DNA from: Schistocerca nitens
Lineage: Eukaryota > Arthropoda > Insecta > Orthoptera > Acrididae
Assembly: GCF_023898315.1 (NCBI RefSeq)
Contig: NC_064614.1
Coordinates: forward strand, 704,058,720-704,122,719
Reading direction: 5' to 3'
Length of the DNA stretch: 64,000 nucleotides
Of this stretch, positions 44,601 through 55,344 are shown piece after piece (positions within the stretch are counted from its first letter, which is position 1; each line of letters starts with the position of its first letter). Made by a program: the position numbers and the translations under genes. Under the pieces are notes generated by a model, which had not been told where the DNA came from, ran no database searches, and saw only the letters and a program-made list of their open reading frames with translations.

Positions 44601-47600
44601 GGGCTTTGGTTTCTCTGTGCTAAAACTGGCATGAGCTGCTTCAATATGGAATGAGGTTTTCTGTGGACTCACTTTGCATATTTGTATTATGCCTCATGTA
44701 GACGTCATTTCTTTATGTGCCTTCCAAGTTTCTGGTAGACTAATGTTTGTTATTCACTCCAGTGTGTCTACATCTATGGATGCGACTATTTAGGTCTTAC
44801 AACTTTTCCAAATCGTTCCATACGCTCAGGAGTTAATGTTACAGATGATGGCTGCCATCACAACCTTGCCATCAGGAATCTCCACATGGTTGTCTCACAT
44901 CAACTTGTTGGTAAAGGGATCCTGGATAGAATTTTCACTGTGCCGTGTTTCACAAAAAGGTGAGGGCACAGCCCCCCTTGAACAGCACATCACCCATGGG
45001 ATATCAGATGATGCCCAGCAGTGTGGTTTTTTTTTCCCCCCTAAGCAGCAGCAGAAGTTTATCATCTGTTGCAACAGCTCAATTCTGAGGTCAAGTCTCA
45101 TGCTTTGCATTATGAACGTTCAGAATCCTGCTTGTTGGACTATTTTGGTTCTCAAGTGAACTCGGCAGCTACCCACAGCAAGTTTTTTAGCTGTTGTACA
45201 CAAAATGGACAGTCAAATAGGGAGTGGGTAGCCCAGTTGCAAGGCCATTCGAGGGATTGCCATTTCCATTGTTCATATCCTTAGTGCAAACAGTTTTCGT
45301 GGTACTGCAGATCAAGGAACAAGCTGTTATGAGAAATGTATTGCCACCTGGGTTCCCCTCCCCTAAACCTTTTTCTATGCAGCTGTAAAGCTAAAGTAAT
45401 GACACCATCGAAGTAAAGTGTTAGTTGAGCAGTCAAGTTCAGTAGCAACAGCCTCCCTGACAGCCGACATCTTTGTGGTTTACACATCCGCCGGTCCATG
45501 AACATTTTGCGATTGAATGTACTCAGTGCCCTTGGTTTGGAAGTCCACAGTTCAATCAATCGCATTAAACTGTTTGTCTCAAGCTTCTACCTGCATAAAT
45601 TTTGTGCAAAATATGCCTCAGTTTTCTCACATCCATCAACCAGTGCCACCAATTTTGAAGTGCACTTATCTTTGTCCTTTAGTGAACATAGGTTTTCTTA
45701 AAGCATATAATGTTCTGTTTGCTTTGCACAACAAGCTTCATCTTTAGCTGCAATACTTGCAGGAAGGAGGAATTCTGACTCCTATTACAGTCAGTGGGCC
45801 ACACCTATAGTGATTGTTAGGAAACCAAGTAGATCATTCAGGATTGGTGGAGATTTTAAGGCAACTGTCAATGCCCAGTTCATCATTGACACAAACCCTA
45901 TTCTTAAAGTGAAGGATATCATGGTGCGCCTTGCTGGTGGTGAAGTTTTTGCAAAAATGGACCTACAGAATACTTGCTTGCAGCTTCCATTGGATGAAGC
46001 CTCCAAAGATATCTTGGTCATCAACATCCTATTTGATCTTTTTCAATATAATTGTCCACCCTTTGGTATCATCAGCGCACCAGACAATTTCCAACACTAT
46101 TTGGAACGACTCACATGGGACATTCTAGGGACAGCAAATTATTTGGAGAATACCACTGTCACTGGTAAAGATGCGCAGGATCTCACACCTAATTTCAAAT
46201 TCTTGTTTGGCTTGCTCCAATGGGCTAATTTGAAATGTAATAAGGAAAAATGTTGCAGGTGAAATATCTGGCATATGTTTTCAGCACAACTCAAATTAGG
46301 GTTAGGTCAACTGAACTACTGCAGAAAATTCATTCCCCATGTGGCAGCTATTCCCAAACCACTACATAAGCTCCTTTGCAGGAATGTTAAGTAGCAATGG
46401 TCCTCTGCTTGTGACAACACTTTTCAAGAGCACAAACAGGATCAATTCGCTCAATGTGCCTCATGGTGTACAATCCTTCCAAGTCCCTGATACTGGTGAC
46501 AAATGCGTCTGACTGCGCTTGGGTGCAGGTCTTTCTCACAAATTTGACCACCTGACTGCATTTGTTTCCAAGACATCAATGCAACTGCAGCGAAATTAAA
46601 ATCAAATCATGTCTGTGTTGAAAAACTTTCAGAATTATGTGTATGGATGGAGATTCATCCTGTTAACGGATCACGCTAGTACACAGACCAGGAGCAACAA
46701 CTGCCTGCAGAGATGGGCAGTTTCCTCTTTGGGTACCACTATGGAATCCAGCATCGGTCCACAATGCAACACGCCACTGCAAACATCCCATCGTGTCTAC
46801 CGTTGGGACAAGACCCTCAGATTGATACGGCTCCTGAAGCCTGCTTTTATATGATGCTGAAGCTGAAGCAGCAGTGGCCGGCTTGCCCTGATGCTGCAGT
46901 CATCGTATGTCGATCGCCAGAGGACACAGTCCTCCAAGAAGTAATGCAATTAGTGAAGAACAGTTTGTCACTGGACTGCAAGACTCCTGAACGTTGGGAC
47001 ATTCAGGCCTGTTGGTATTGTTGTTATGAGATGTCCTCTGTCAAAGACACCCTCTAGTTCCCTGGAGATAATGGCCCCACCAGAGTGGTCATTCCACAAG
47101 CACTCCAACACTGCATCATGACATTACTTCAGGAAAGCCATTGTGGTATGGTCGTCACCAAATGGTTGGCTCACCAACACATCTTCTGGAGGGGCACTGA
47201 CAACAATGTCGAACACATGGTTGTGGCATACACGACATATCAAAGCAAGACGGCAGTACTGGCTCATCCGTACTTTCATTGGCCTGATGTAACGTCTCTA
47301 TGGTTCTGCATTCATCTAGATTTTGCAGGGCTCTTCCTACACTACAGTCGGTTGGTCGCCATAAATGTCAACCACAGTTTCCAATACATTACATGGATAC
47401 AGTCAACATCATCAACAATAATCATCCAGGCCTTATCTCACATGTTCTCAATTCAACGGCTGGGGTCCTCAGTGCACATCAGCAGAGTTTTGTAGTTTTT
47501 GTGTGACAACTGCATAGCTTTGGCACATAAAGCACCAATTAACACTTCTTAAAATGGACTGGCAGAGAAGTTAATCCACACTTTCAAAACTCAACTGGCA

Positions 47601-48131
47601 CAGCTGCGCCAATATCATGGTCTCCTACAGTCCCTCTCTTGCCTCGCATCTGTTGTCTGTATTGTCACTGCTGGTGTCTATACTGCCATCGTTATGCCTT
47701 TCAGGATATAGTCTGGGGGAATAATTTTTTCCAGGGGTCACGAAGTGGGTACCGACTCATGCCATGCACCTTGTGGGCACAGTAATGATCAAGATCTAAC
47801 TGCCTCATAGCTCCCACTGCAGAAAGCATACCAACCTGGTGTGCACTCGCAGGGTGTAGACTATCTAGACAGAATAATCCCCACAATTTTCTGTTCCAGA
47901 GTTTGCCCCATCAAGGCCCAGGAACATCGATCACGACCACGACCACAGGACTCACAGGACACAGGAGCTGAGGAAACGAGTCTTCTCATGGGCCAGGTGC
48001 ACACTCCTATGGACTTTGATGGCACTCCCCTGATCCTCCATTTGCCCAGGATGCCGACAGTGGCACCACCACCTTCTGGCATGTCAAGATGTGTCACCAT
48101 ATCTCTTCTATGGGAGGATGTTGTGTGGGTC

Positions 48132-48385
48132 TGACAGCCCTCCAGCATAAAAGCAATGAATCACGGGTGGCCTACATCACAAATCACAGCAGCGACATTG
48201 GCTAAAACGGCCACTGCAAGTGCAAGTGCAGGCCTCACTGGCAGGCAGAGGCAGAATCATCATCAAAGGGCACAGTCAGTGCGCACCTACCCACGACAGA
48301 GACGTAATGGTGAACTATTACTTGTGTTGTGTAATTATGCTATGAAGAAGGAGAATTGAAATCTTGTTTTCATTCTAATAAACTT
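48132..48385 (+). repeat. 3' LTR of Gypsy 4
   Basis: Aligns at both ends with the 5' LTR but is about 390 bases shorter. It contains the polyadenylation-type hexamer AATAAA near 48379. Confidence 0.65.
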
Positions 48386-48740
48386 AATCTTCATCCAAAG
48401 CAAATCAGCAACCAGTGTCTTTCTTCAGGGCTCCAAAATTATGGAAATTGCATGGGGGGAGGTTGGGGCTTATGGAAGATGTGCAAGGGCTTCCCAGCAA
48501 AACTTCCAAAGCATACTCTAAACAGTTTTGGCAACTTGTGGGCAGGCAACTCTGCAATAGAATGATGTCATCCAACAACATTCCTTGGTGTTTAGACTTG
48601 ATGGGGCACCTCTGTTTTTACAAAGCCACCACATACCACTGTGCATTAATTGTGGTGCCTTGTTCCAGATAGTTAATGAACAGCAGGCCCTTGCATTCAA
48701 AGAAAAAGGTTATCACAACTTTTCCAGAGGTGGCATTCGT
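48386..48740 (-). pseudogene. Mariner transposase fragment, C-terminal half
   Basis: The reverse strand gives SGKVVITFFFECKGLLFINY and LEQGTTINAQWYVVAL, the central mariner block (GKVM..VFWD..G...DFL..G.TIN). It is followed by KSKHQGMLLDDIILLQ and, in decayed frames, the PPYSPDLAP-equivalent region near 48480. The N-terminal and first catalytic parts are missing. The 3' end abuts the 3' LTR of Gypsy 4. Confidence 0.6.
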
Positions 48741-49085
48741 GTTGTTTTGAGTTTGCAGCTGAAGTTTTGCTGAGAAGTCTTCACACATACTCCATATCGT
48801 TCCAACCTCTCCATGCAATTCCTGCAATTTTGGAATCCTAAAGAAAGACATTTGCAGCCTTCAATCTGCTTCAGATGAAGATGGGTCCAATCATGGTTCC
48901 ACAGGCAACTGCAAACATTTTTCCACAAAGGCACTGATCATCTTGCCTCTCAGCAGGCTAAATGTGTTAACACCTATGACAATTACTTTTGAAATTATGA
49001 ACAGTTTCTTACTTTTCCCAATCTGTCTTGGTTTCATTTGACTGCCCATTGTAGAAGATATACTGCATCCAAAGAAATCCATTGC
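48741..49085 (+). pseudogene. Mariner transposase fragment, C-terminus, opposite strand
   Basis: The plus strand shows the same C-terminal part as the neighbour but inverted: AEVLLRSLHTYSIS near 48760, a block equivalent to LFGPLKK near 48820, then FHRQLQTFFHKGTDHLASQQ and AKCVNTYDNYF near 48895-48990, matching the mariner ending W...QP..FF..GI..L..RW.KC...GDY. The two pieces form an imperfect inverted repeat (48375-48500 against 48760-48890, about 65 percent). Confidence 0.6.
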
Positions 49086-49107
49086 GAATAATCCTCCTCA
49101 TCCTTTT

Positions 49108-49133
49108 TAATAATAATAATAATAATAATAATA
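49108..49133. repeat. AAT microsatellite
   Basis: About eight AAT/TAA units at the truncated left edge of the LINE fragment. The family's 3' end also terminates in ATA/AAT repeats. Confidence 0.9.
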
Positions 49134-49695
49134 CCAGATATTACAGCAAGCATATTATTAAAGATCCCAATACCACAACAGATAAATGCAGACTTTGCAA
49201 ACAACAAATAGAAACAGTAGATCACATCACAAGCGGATGTACAATACTAGCAAATACAGAATACCCCAGAAGACATGACAATGTAGCAAAAATAATACAT
49301 CAACAGCTTGCCTTACAACATAAACTTATAAAACAACATGTTCCCACATCCAAGTATGCACCACAAAATGTACTGGAGAATGATGAATACAAATTATACT
49401 GGAACAGAACCATTATAACAGATAAAACAACACCACATAACAAACCTGACATCATACTCACTAATAAAAAGAAGAAATTAACACAACTAATCGAAATATC
49501 CATACCCAATACAACAAATATGCAGAAGAAAACAGGAGAAAAAATTGAAAAATACATCCAACTGGCTGAGGAAGTCAAGGATATGTGGCATCAGGATAAA
49601 GTTGACATTATACCAATTATACTATCAACTACAGGAGTCATACCACACAATATCCACCAGTACATCAATGCAATACAGCTACATCCAAACTTATA
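49130..49695 (+). pseudogene. Restriction-like endonuclease domain of an R2/R4-type LINE
   Basis: The frame gives the zinc knuckle CRLCKQQIETVDHITSGC (C-x2-C-x8-H-x4-C), followed by RRHDNVAKIIHQQLALQHKL, then NKPDIILTNKKKKLTQLIEI. These are the CCHC motif and the PD...(D/E)xK core of the C-terminal nuclease found in R2, R4/Dong and NeSL LINEs, which cut at target sites. This piece is uninterrupted up to the transposon. The reverse transcriptase is missing. The frame also runs on without a stop into the inserted transposon (to 50026), which is incidental. Confidence 0.75.
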
Positions 49696-51117
49696 CACTC
49701 CTGGAAATGGAAAAAAGAACACATTGACACCGGTGTGTCAGAACCACCATACTTGCTCCGGACACTGCGAGAGGGCTGTACAAGCAATGATCACACGCAC
49801 GGCACAGCGGACACACCAGGAACCGCGGTGTTGGCCGTCGAATGGCGCTAGCTGCGCAGCATTTGTGCACCGCCACCGTCAGTGTCAGCCAGTTTGCCGT
49901 GGCATACGGAGCTCCATCGCAGTCTTTAACACTGGTAGCATGCCGCGACAGCGTGGACGTGAACCGTATGTGCAGTTGACGGACTTTGAGCGAGGGCGTA
50001 TAGTGGGCATGCGGGAGGCCGGGTAGACGTACCGCCGAATTGCTCAACACGTGGGGCGTGAGGTCTCCACAGTACATCGATGTTGTCGCCAGTGGTCGGC
50101 GGAAGGTGCACGTGCCCGTCGACCTGGGACCGGACCGCAGCGACGCACGGATGCACGCCAAGACCGTAGGATCCTACGCAGTGCCGTAGGGGACCACACC
50201 GCCACTTCCCAGCAAATTAGGGACACTGTTGTTCCTGGGGTATCGGCGAGGACCATTCGCAACCGTCTCCATGAAGCTGGGCTACGGTCCCGCACACCGT
50301 TAGGCCGTCTTCCGCTCACGCCCCAACATCGTGCAGCCCGCCTCCAGTGGTGTCGCGACAGGCGTGAATGGAGGGACGAATGGAGACGTGTCGTCTTCAG
50401 CGATGAGGGTCGCTTCTGCCTTGGTGCCAATGATGGTAGTATGCGTGTTTGGCGCCGTGCAGGTGAGCGCCACAATCAGGACTGCATACGACCGAGGCAC
50501 ACAGGGCCAACACCCGGCATCATGGTGTGGGGAGCGATCTCCTACACTGGCCGTACACCACTGGTGATCGTCGAGGGGACACTGAATAGTGCACGGTACA
50601 TCCAAACCGTCATCGAACCCATCGTTCTACCATTCCTAGACCGGCAAGGGAACTTGCTGTTCCAACAGGACAATGCACGTCCGCATGTATCCCGTGCCAT
50701 CCAACGTGCTCTAGAAGGTGTAAGTCAACTACCCTGGCCAGCAAGATCTCCGGATCTGTCCCCCTTTGAGCATGTTTGGGACTGGATGAAGCGTCGTCTC
50801 ACGCGGTCTGCACGTCCAGCACGAACGCTGGTCCAACTGAGGCGCCAGGTGGAAATGGCATGGCAAGCCGTTCCACAGGACTACATCCAGCATCTCTACG
50901 ATCGTCTCCATGGGAGAATAGCAGCCTGCATTGCTGCGAAAGGTGGATATACACTGTACTAGTGCCGACATTGTGCATGCTCTGTTGCCTGTGTCTATGT
51001 GCCTGTGGTTCTGTCAGTGTGATCATGTGATGTATCTGACCCCAGGAATGTGTCAATAAAGTTTCCCCTTCCTGGGACAATGAATTCACGGTGTTCTTAT
51101 TTCAATTTCCAGGAGTG
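49696..51117 (+). mobile_element. Young Tc1-like transposon, copy 2 (1,422 bp)
   Basis: Flanked by TA at 49694-49695 and 51118-51119, with ends CACTCCTGGAAATGGAAAAA and, reversed, CACTCCTGGAAATTGAAATA. It has the same length as copies 1 and 3. A polyadenylation hexamer AATAAA lies at 51055, after the transposase. It is inserted near the end of the LINE coding region. Confidence 0.95.
49940..50962 (+). pseudogene. Tc1-like transposase, one nonsense codon
   Basis: Same 340-codon transposase as copies 1 and 3. Codon 29 is TAG (50024-50026) where the others have TGG (Trp), a single base change in the first helix-turn-helix. Other differences include Gly for Ser/Arg at a few positions (for example FSDEGRF) and Phe for Ile next to the catalytic Glu (LSPFEHVWD). 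Asp155, Asp244 and Glu277 are all kept, with 32 residues between the last two. Downstream of the stop the frame is open for 303 residues from 50051. Confidence 0.92.
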
Positions 51118-51305
51118 TATATACAACTACAGAAATCAGTAATTATTGATACATGTTCAATTACCCGAAAGTTCCTAAATGCAATATAACATATACCGTA
51201 CTGTTAAAAGGAAGTGCCGCTTGATCAAGGTCCATGTCACTCCGTTTTTAACCAGACTTAACGTCTGGGAAAGTGAAGAAATAATAATAAAGTGATTCCT
51301 CGAGT

Positions 51306-51345
51306 TTTTTTTTAATTTATTTATTTATTTATTTATTTATTTTAT
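51306..51345. repeat. ATTT microsatellite
   Basis: A T run followed by about eight ATTT units, just past the 3' end of the LINE fragment. Confidence 0.9.
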
Positions 51346-51846
51346 GATTGATTAACTGTGTGCCTTTCAGTGTTTGGTCCACTTCTCATTTTAATGCACA
51401 CCATTTTAAACATCCAATATAGGCATCATGTTAAGATGCTGTGAGCTGTGTTATTACTCATATTCAATGCTTGAACTCCATCTTGACTGTGAAGTTTTCT
51501 TGGTGTCATACTGCTACTGATGGCAGAGATGGACTCCTGAAGCTCACTATGCTCTTTGATGCTCTGATGACAAGATGGCTGGCAAGATCTTAATAAATTG
51601 AGTGGTTTCTTAAACTGAAACCTCTGTCTCAGTTTATTAAATTTTCCGTCATCTTTTATAATATTCAAGACAGTGTTCAGTGGCAGATGATCCAGTTCTA
51701 GTCAGGTATGTCACCGATGCTCCTTCCATTTTTGCTCAACTGTCCTAATAGTCTGATCAAAATATGACATGCCACATTCGCATGGAATGTGGTACACACA
51801 TGGTTTTTGGAGACCTAGATCACTTTCAACATTACAAAGACTTATT

Positions 51847-51858
51847 TTTGTTGATGGG
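51847..51858. repeat. Target-site duplication of SINE, left
   Basis: TTTGTTGATGGG, exactly repeated at 52090-52101. Confidence 0.85.
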
Positions 51859-52089
51859 AAGGAAGGAAGATTAAGAGTTTAACATCTCGCTAACAATGAG
51901 GTCGTTGGAGATGGAGTTCAAAGCCCAGATAAAGGAATGATGAGGAAAAATCAGCCTTACCCTTTCAAGGGAACCATCCTGGGATTGCCATAAGCAAGTT
52001 AGGGACACCGTGGAAAATCAAAATCTGGATGGCTGGAGATTTGAACTCTTGAGTCCAGTGTGTTACCCACTGTGCTACCTTGCTTGGTC
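51859..52089 (-). repeat. tRNA-derived SINE with target-site duplications
   Basis: A 231-bp SINE. The left end is GA-rich (aaggaaggaagatt), the middle contains tcaagggaaccatcctggga, and the right end is a decayed antisense tRNA-like head (gagatttgaactcttgagtc; tgtgttacccactgtgctac). It is flanked by a perfect 12-bp duplication and splits the Penelope-like fragment between linker and nuclease. Pol III promoter boxes would read leftward. Confidence 0.8.
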
Positions 52090-52101
52090 TTTGTTGATGG
52101 G
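52090..52101. repeat. Target-site duplication of SINE, right
   Basis: TTTGTTGATGGG, matching 51847-51858. Confidence 0.85.
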
Positions 52102-52377
52102 GCTGAAACACAATGGCTGCAACGTTTCCATGGGAATCTACTGATCCTTTCCGGAGACTGGGCCAGCATAAGGCAAGTAAGTGATTCTTCACTCTTCGGT
52201 TTCTCAGTTTCAAGTTTGGCTCAAGTGTTGATTCTAAATGCAACACCCACTAAATATGCCAATCTCAGCACTGATTCTTCAGAACACTATTCATAGGTGC
52301 TGTAATTCTTCAGCGAGGCTCTCCTTGTCTGCCAGTGTTCGAGCTCTGTGGATCAAAGGCTATTATGTATATAAGTA

Positions 52378-54152
52378 CCAGATGTAGAAGCATATATCAC
52401 TAGGGATAAGATAGATACTGCATACAGGAAAACTGAAGAGATCTCCACAGAAAAGAGAAACACCTTTATGAATATCAAGAGCTCAGATGGAAACCAGTCC
52501 TAAGCAAAGAAGGGAAAGCCGAAAGGTGGAAGGAGTGTATAGAGGGTTTATATAAGGAAGATGTACTTGAGGGCAATATTATGGGAATGGAAGAGAACAT
52601 AGATGAAGATGAGAAAGGAGATATGATACTGCACGAATAATTTGACAAAGCACTGAAAGACTTCAGTTGAAACAAGGCCCCGGGAGTAGACAACATTCTG
52701 TCAGAGCTTCTGATAGCCTTGGGAGAGCCAAACATGACAAAATTCTTCCACCTGGTGAGCAAGATGTATGAGACAGGTGAAATACCTACACACTCCAAGA
52801 AGAATACAATAATTTCAGTTCCAAAGAAAGCAGGTGCTCACAGGCTTGAAAATTACCAAACTATCAGTTTAATAAGTCACAGTTGCAAAATGCTAACACG
52901 ATTCCTTAACAGAAGAATGGAAAAACTGGTAGAAGCCAACCTCACGGAAGATCAGTTTGGATTCTGGAGAAATGTAGGAACATGTGAAGCAATACTGACC
53001 CTATGACTTCTCGTAGAAGATAGGTTAAGAAAGACAAACTTATGTTTATAGCATTTGTAGACTTATAGAAAGCTTTTGACAATGTTGACTGGAATAATCC
53101 CATTCAAATTCTAAAGGTGGCGGGGGTAAAATACAGGGAGTGAAAGGCTATTTACAATTTGTACAAAAACCAAATGACAGTTATAAGAGTTGAGGGGTAT
53201 GAGAGGGAAGCAGTGTTTAGAAGGGTGGGAGACAGGGTTGTAGCCTACCCCCAATGTTATTCAATCTGTATACTGAGCAAGAAGTAAAAGAAACAAAAGA
53301 AAAATTTGGTGTACGAATTAAAGTCCACGAATAATAAATGAAACCTTTGTGGTTTGCCAATGACACTGTAATTCTGCCAGAGATAGCAAAGGACTTGGAA
53401 CAGCAATTGAAGGGAATGGGCAGTGTCTTGAAAGGATGATACAAGATGAACATCAATAAAAGCAAAATGAGGATAATGGAATGTAGTCAAATTAAATCAG
53501 GTGATGCTGAGGGGAGTAGATTAGGAAATGAGACACTTGAAGTAGTAGATGAGTTTTGCAATTTGGGAAGCAAAATAACTGATAATGGTTGAAGTAAGGA
53601 GGATATAAAATGTAGACTGGCAGTGGCAAGAGAAGCATTTCTGAAAAAGAGAAATTTGTTAATACTGAGTATAGATTTAAGTGTCAGGAAGTCCTTTCTG
53701 GAAGTATTTGTATAGAGTGTAGCCATGTATGGAAGTGAAACATGGACAAATAAATAGTTTAGACAAGAAGAGAATAGAAGTTTTTGAGATGTGAAGCTAC
53801 AAAATAATGCTGAAGATTAGATGGGTAGATCATGTAACAAATGAGGTACTGAATAAAATTGGGGAAAAGAGAAATTTGTGGCACAGCCTACCTATAACAA
53901 GGGATCGGTTGGTAGGACATATTCGGAGGTATCAAGGGATCACCAATTTAGTGCTGGAAGGAAGTGTGTGTGTGTGTGTGGGGGGGGGGGGGGTAAAAAT
54001 CATAGAGGGAGACCGAGAGATGAATACAGTAAGCAGATTCAGAAGGATGTAGGTTGTAGTAGTCACTTGGAGATTAGGAGGCTTGCACAGGATAGAGTAG
54101 CAAGGAGAGATGTATCAAACCAATCTTTGGACTGAAGACCACAACAACAAAT
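52378..54152 (+). mobile_element. RTE-clade LINE fragment (copy C)
   Basis: A 5'-truncated copy of the RTE family, from the linker before the RT to the 3' end ACCACAACAACAAA. It contains KKAGAHRLENYQTISLISHS and EKLVEANLTEDQFGFWRN in 52719-53006 and the C-terminal MLKIRWVDHVTNE at 53807. Many stops and shifts break it; the FADD box region reads WFANDTVILP. A GT run followed by about 14 G (53961-53993) has expanded inside the 3' part. It is more diverged than copy B, hence older. Confidence 0.85.
53961..53993. repeat. GT and poly-G run
   Basis: A simple run of GT units followed by about 14 G, inside the 3' part of RTE copy C. Confidence 0.9.
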
Positions 54153-55344
54153 ACCAGGGAATGAGATCAGAAATGGGAATTAATGGAAAGCTGAAGAAAA
54201 ATCAAATAAAAAAGAAATAAAAGCCAGACTTCACCATTTCTGTCAGTCCTACCAAAGTGAGAGAAACATCTCAAATTCCTTTAATGCATGTTCTTTTCCA
54301 GCCTTGCCATACAGTTTTGGAAATATTACCTGTTTGAAGACACATCTCTGCAATTTGTGTTGTGTCTTAGGGGCCTCCATGTCAAAATACAGATTGCATT
54401 ACTCAAAAGTCCTGCACACACAGAATGATTCTACATGGACACAAAAATGACGGAGAACAGAATTGCTCCAACTTATTTCCACAATTAGCAGACTGAGACT
54501 ACCTGTTGCTTGACTTGGTCACTCCTATGTAAGGAACAAGTAACAAGTGAAAACTGATGGACTTCAGAACCACTGCATGACAAGTTTTATCATGCTCACC
54601 CTCTGCATACTCATATGGTGTGGTTAAACATCTGCTTATGAGAAGGAGACACACACATACACTAAGATTTTCATGCCAAGTTTTCGAAAAGAAGGTGTTT
54701 TCAACAAGAAATTACCAAATATTTGAGCAGAAGGTTTCTCTGTAAAATGACAATTGCTGAAGGTGTGGTACTGCATCTGAAACCTCTACATATATAGCCA
54801 AACTGTCCACATAAACTTTATCATGCCAACACATCATGGGGGCAACAATAAAAGCAAAAATTACAATGCTGAATTAAAATACAAACTATCCCCAACCCTT
54901 GAAAACACAGAATTCCAGTAATTTGCTGACCATACACCTATCACTCACAGCTCAGCTGAGCACAATAGACCAAATACCATTTACGTAAATAAAACTCAGA
55001 AAATATAGCCTAAAAACTTTGCATTCCACATAATAGGTAAGTGGAAGCTAGTCAATGCTAAAACATTCCCATTATATCACACTCAGGAGTCATCCATACC
55101 AGGCTTCCAGAAAATCTTTCTGCAATTGACATCACGAAAAGCTTCATAATACTGATCGAAAGTCCACGAACCTTAGGGTCTGTCAAATTGTCCACAACTC
55201 TTTTACAGTGAAACAATATTAATGTTAATTTTTGTACTATTTATTATTAACAACACTCTTGTCACAAGCTTTATTAAAGTCCCTAACAGTTTTCTTGGTA
55301 ATATCTTTGTCTGACTGGTCATAACAAATTGTTTTCCTTTGGTG
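54153..55344. other. Unassigned DNA
   Basis: About 1.2 kb with no recognised repeat, domain or splice-flanked exon. Open frames are short and on both strands. Confidence 0.45.

Larger units (their letters stand above)
43954..48385 (+). mobile_element. Ty3/Gypsy LTR retrotransposon fossil (Gypsy 4)
   Basis: A 4.4-kb broken element with two recognisable LTRs (about 43954-44600 and 48132-48385). The gag-side region lies at about 44830-45480. Reverse transcriptase is at 45810-46262 (K02A2.6-like group, with FRIGGDFKATVNAQF and VFAKMDLQNTCLQLPL), an RNase H remnant at about 46480-46720, and integrase at about 47085-47700. It carries multiple breaks and the LTRs are clearly diverged, so it is old. 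It lies upstream of the visible host exons, probably within an intron of that gene. Confidence 0.75.
49108..51300 (+). mobile_element. LINE with restriction-like endonuclease (R2/R4 type), 3' end, split by Tc1
   Basis: The 5'-truncated 3' end of a LINE. Coding runs 49130-49695, is split by the 1,422-bp Tc1 copy 2, and resumes at 51120 with QLQKSVIIDTCSITRKFLNA and a stop near 51190; a 3' UTR follows, ending in aataataataa near 51295. Removing the transposon and one TA restores the frame exactly. The left edge is an AAT repeat run at 49108-49133. Confidence 0.75.
51425..52374 (-). mobile_element. Penelope-like element fragment, split by a SINE
   Basis: The reverse strand encodes the end of a Penelope-like protein. 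Near 52300-52374 lie pieces of the pre-linker region (HRARTLADKESLAEELQH). Near 51690-51830, past the SINE, is the GIY-YIG core LQKPCVYHIPCECGMSYFDQ followed by TIRTVEQKWKEHR. Here the second Tyr-Ile-Gly is altered (YFD), and a stop and frame changes follow, so the nuclease is dead. It differs from the Penelope-like family at 1-606 (HIPCECG against QLTCLHC). RTE copy C begins directly at its upper edge. Confidence 0.7.

Noticed and set aside
49082-50026. Single 314-codon frame as a novel fusion gene
   Set aside because: It is explained by a Tc1 insertion into a LINE; the fusion has a stop at transposase codon 29 and a clean TA duplication marks the join.
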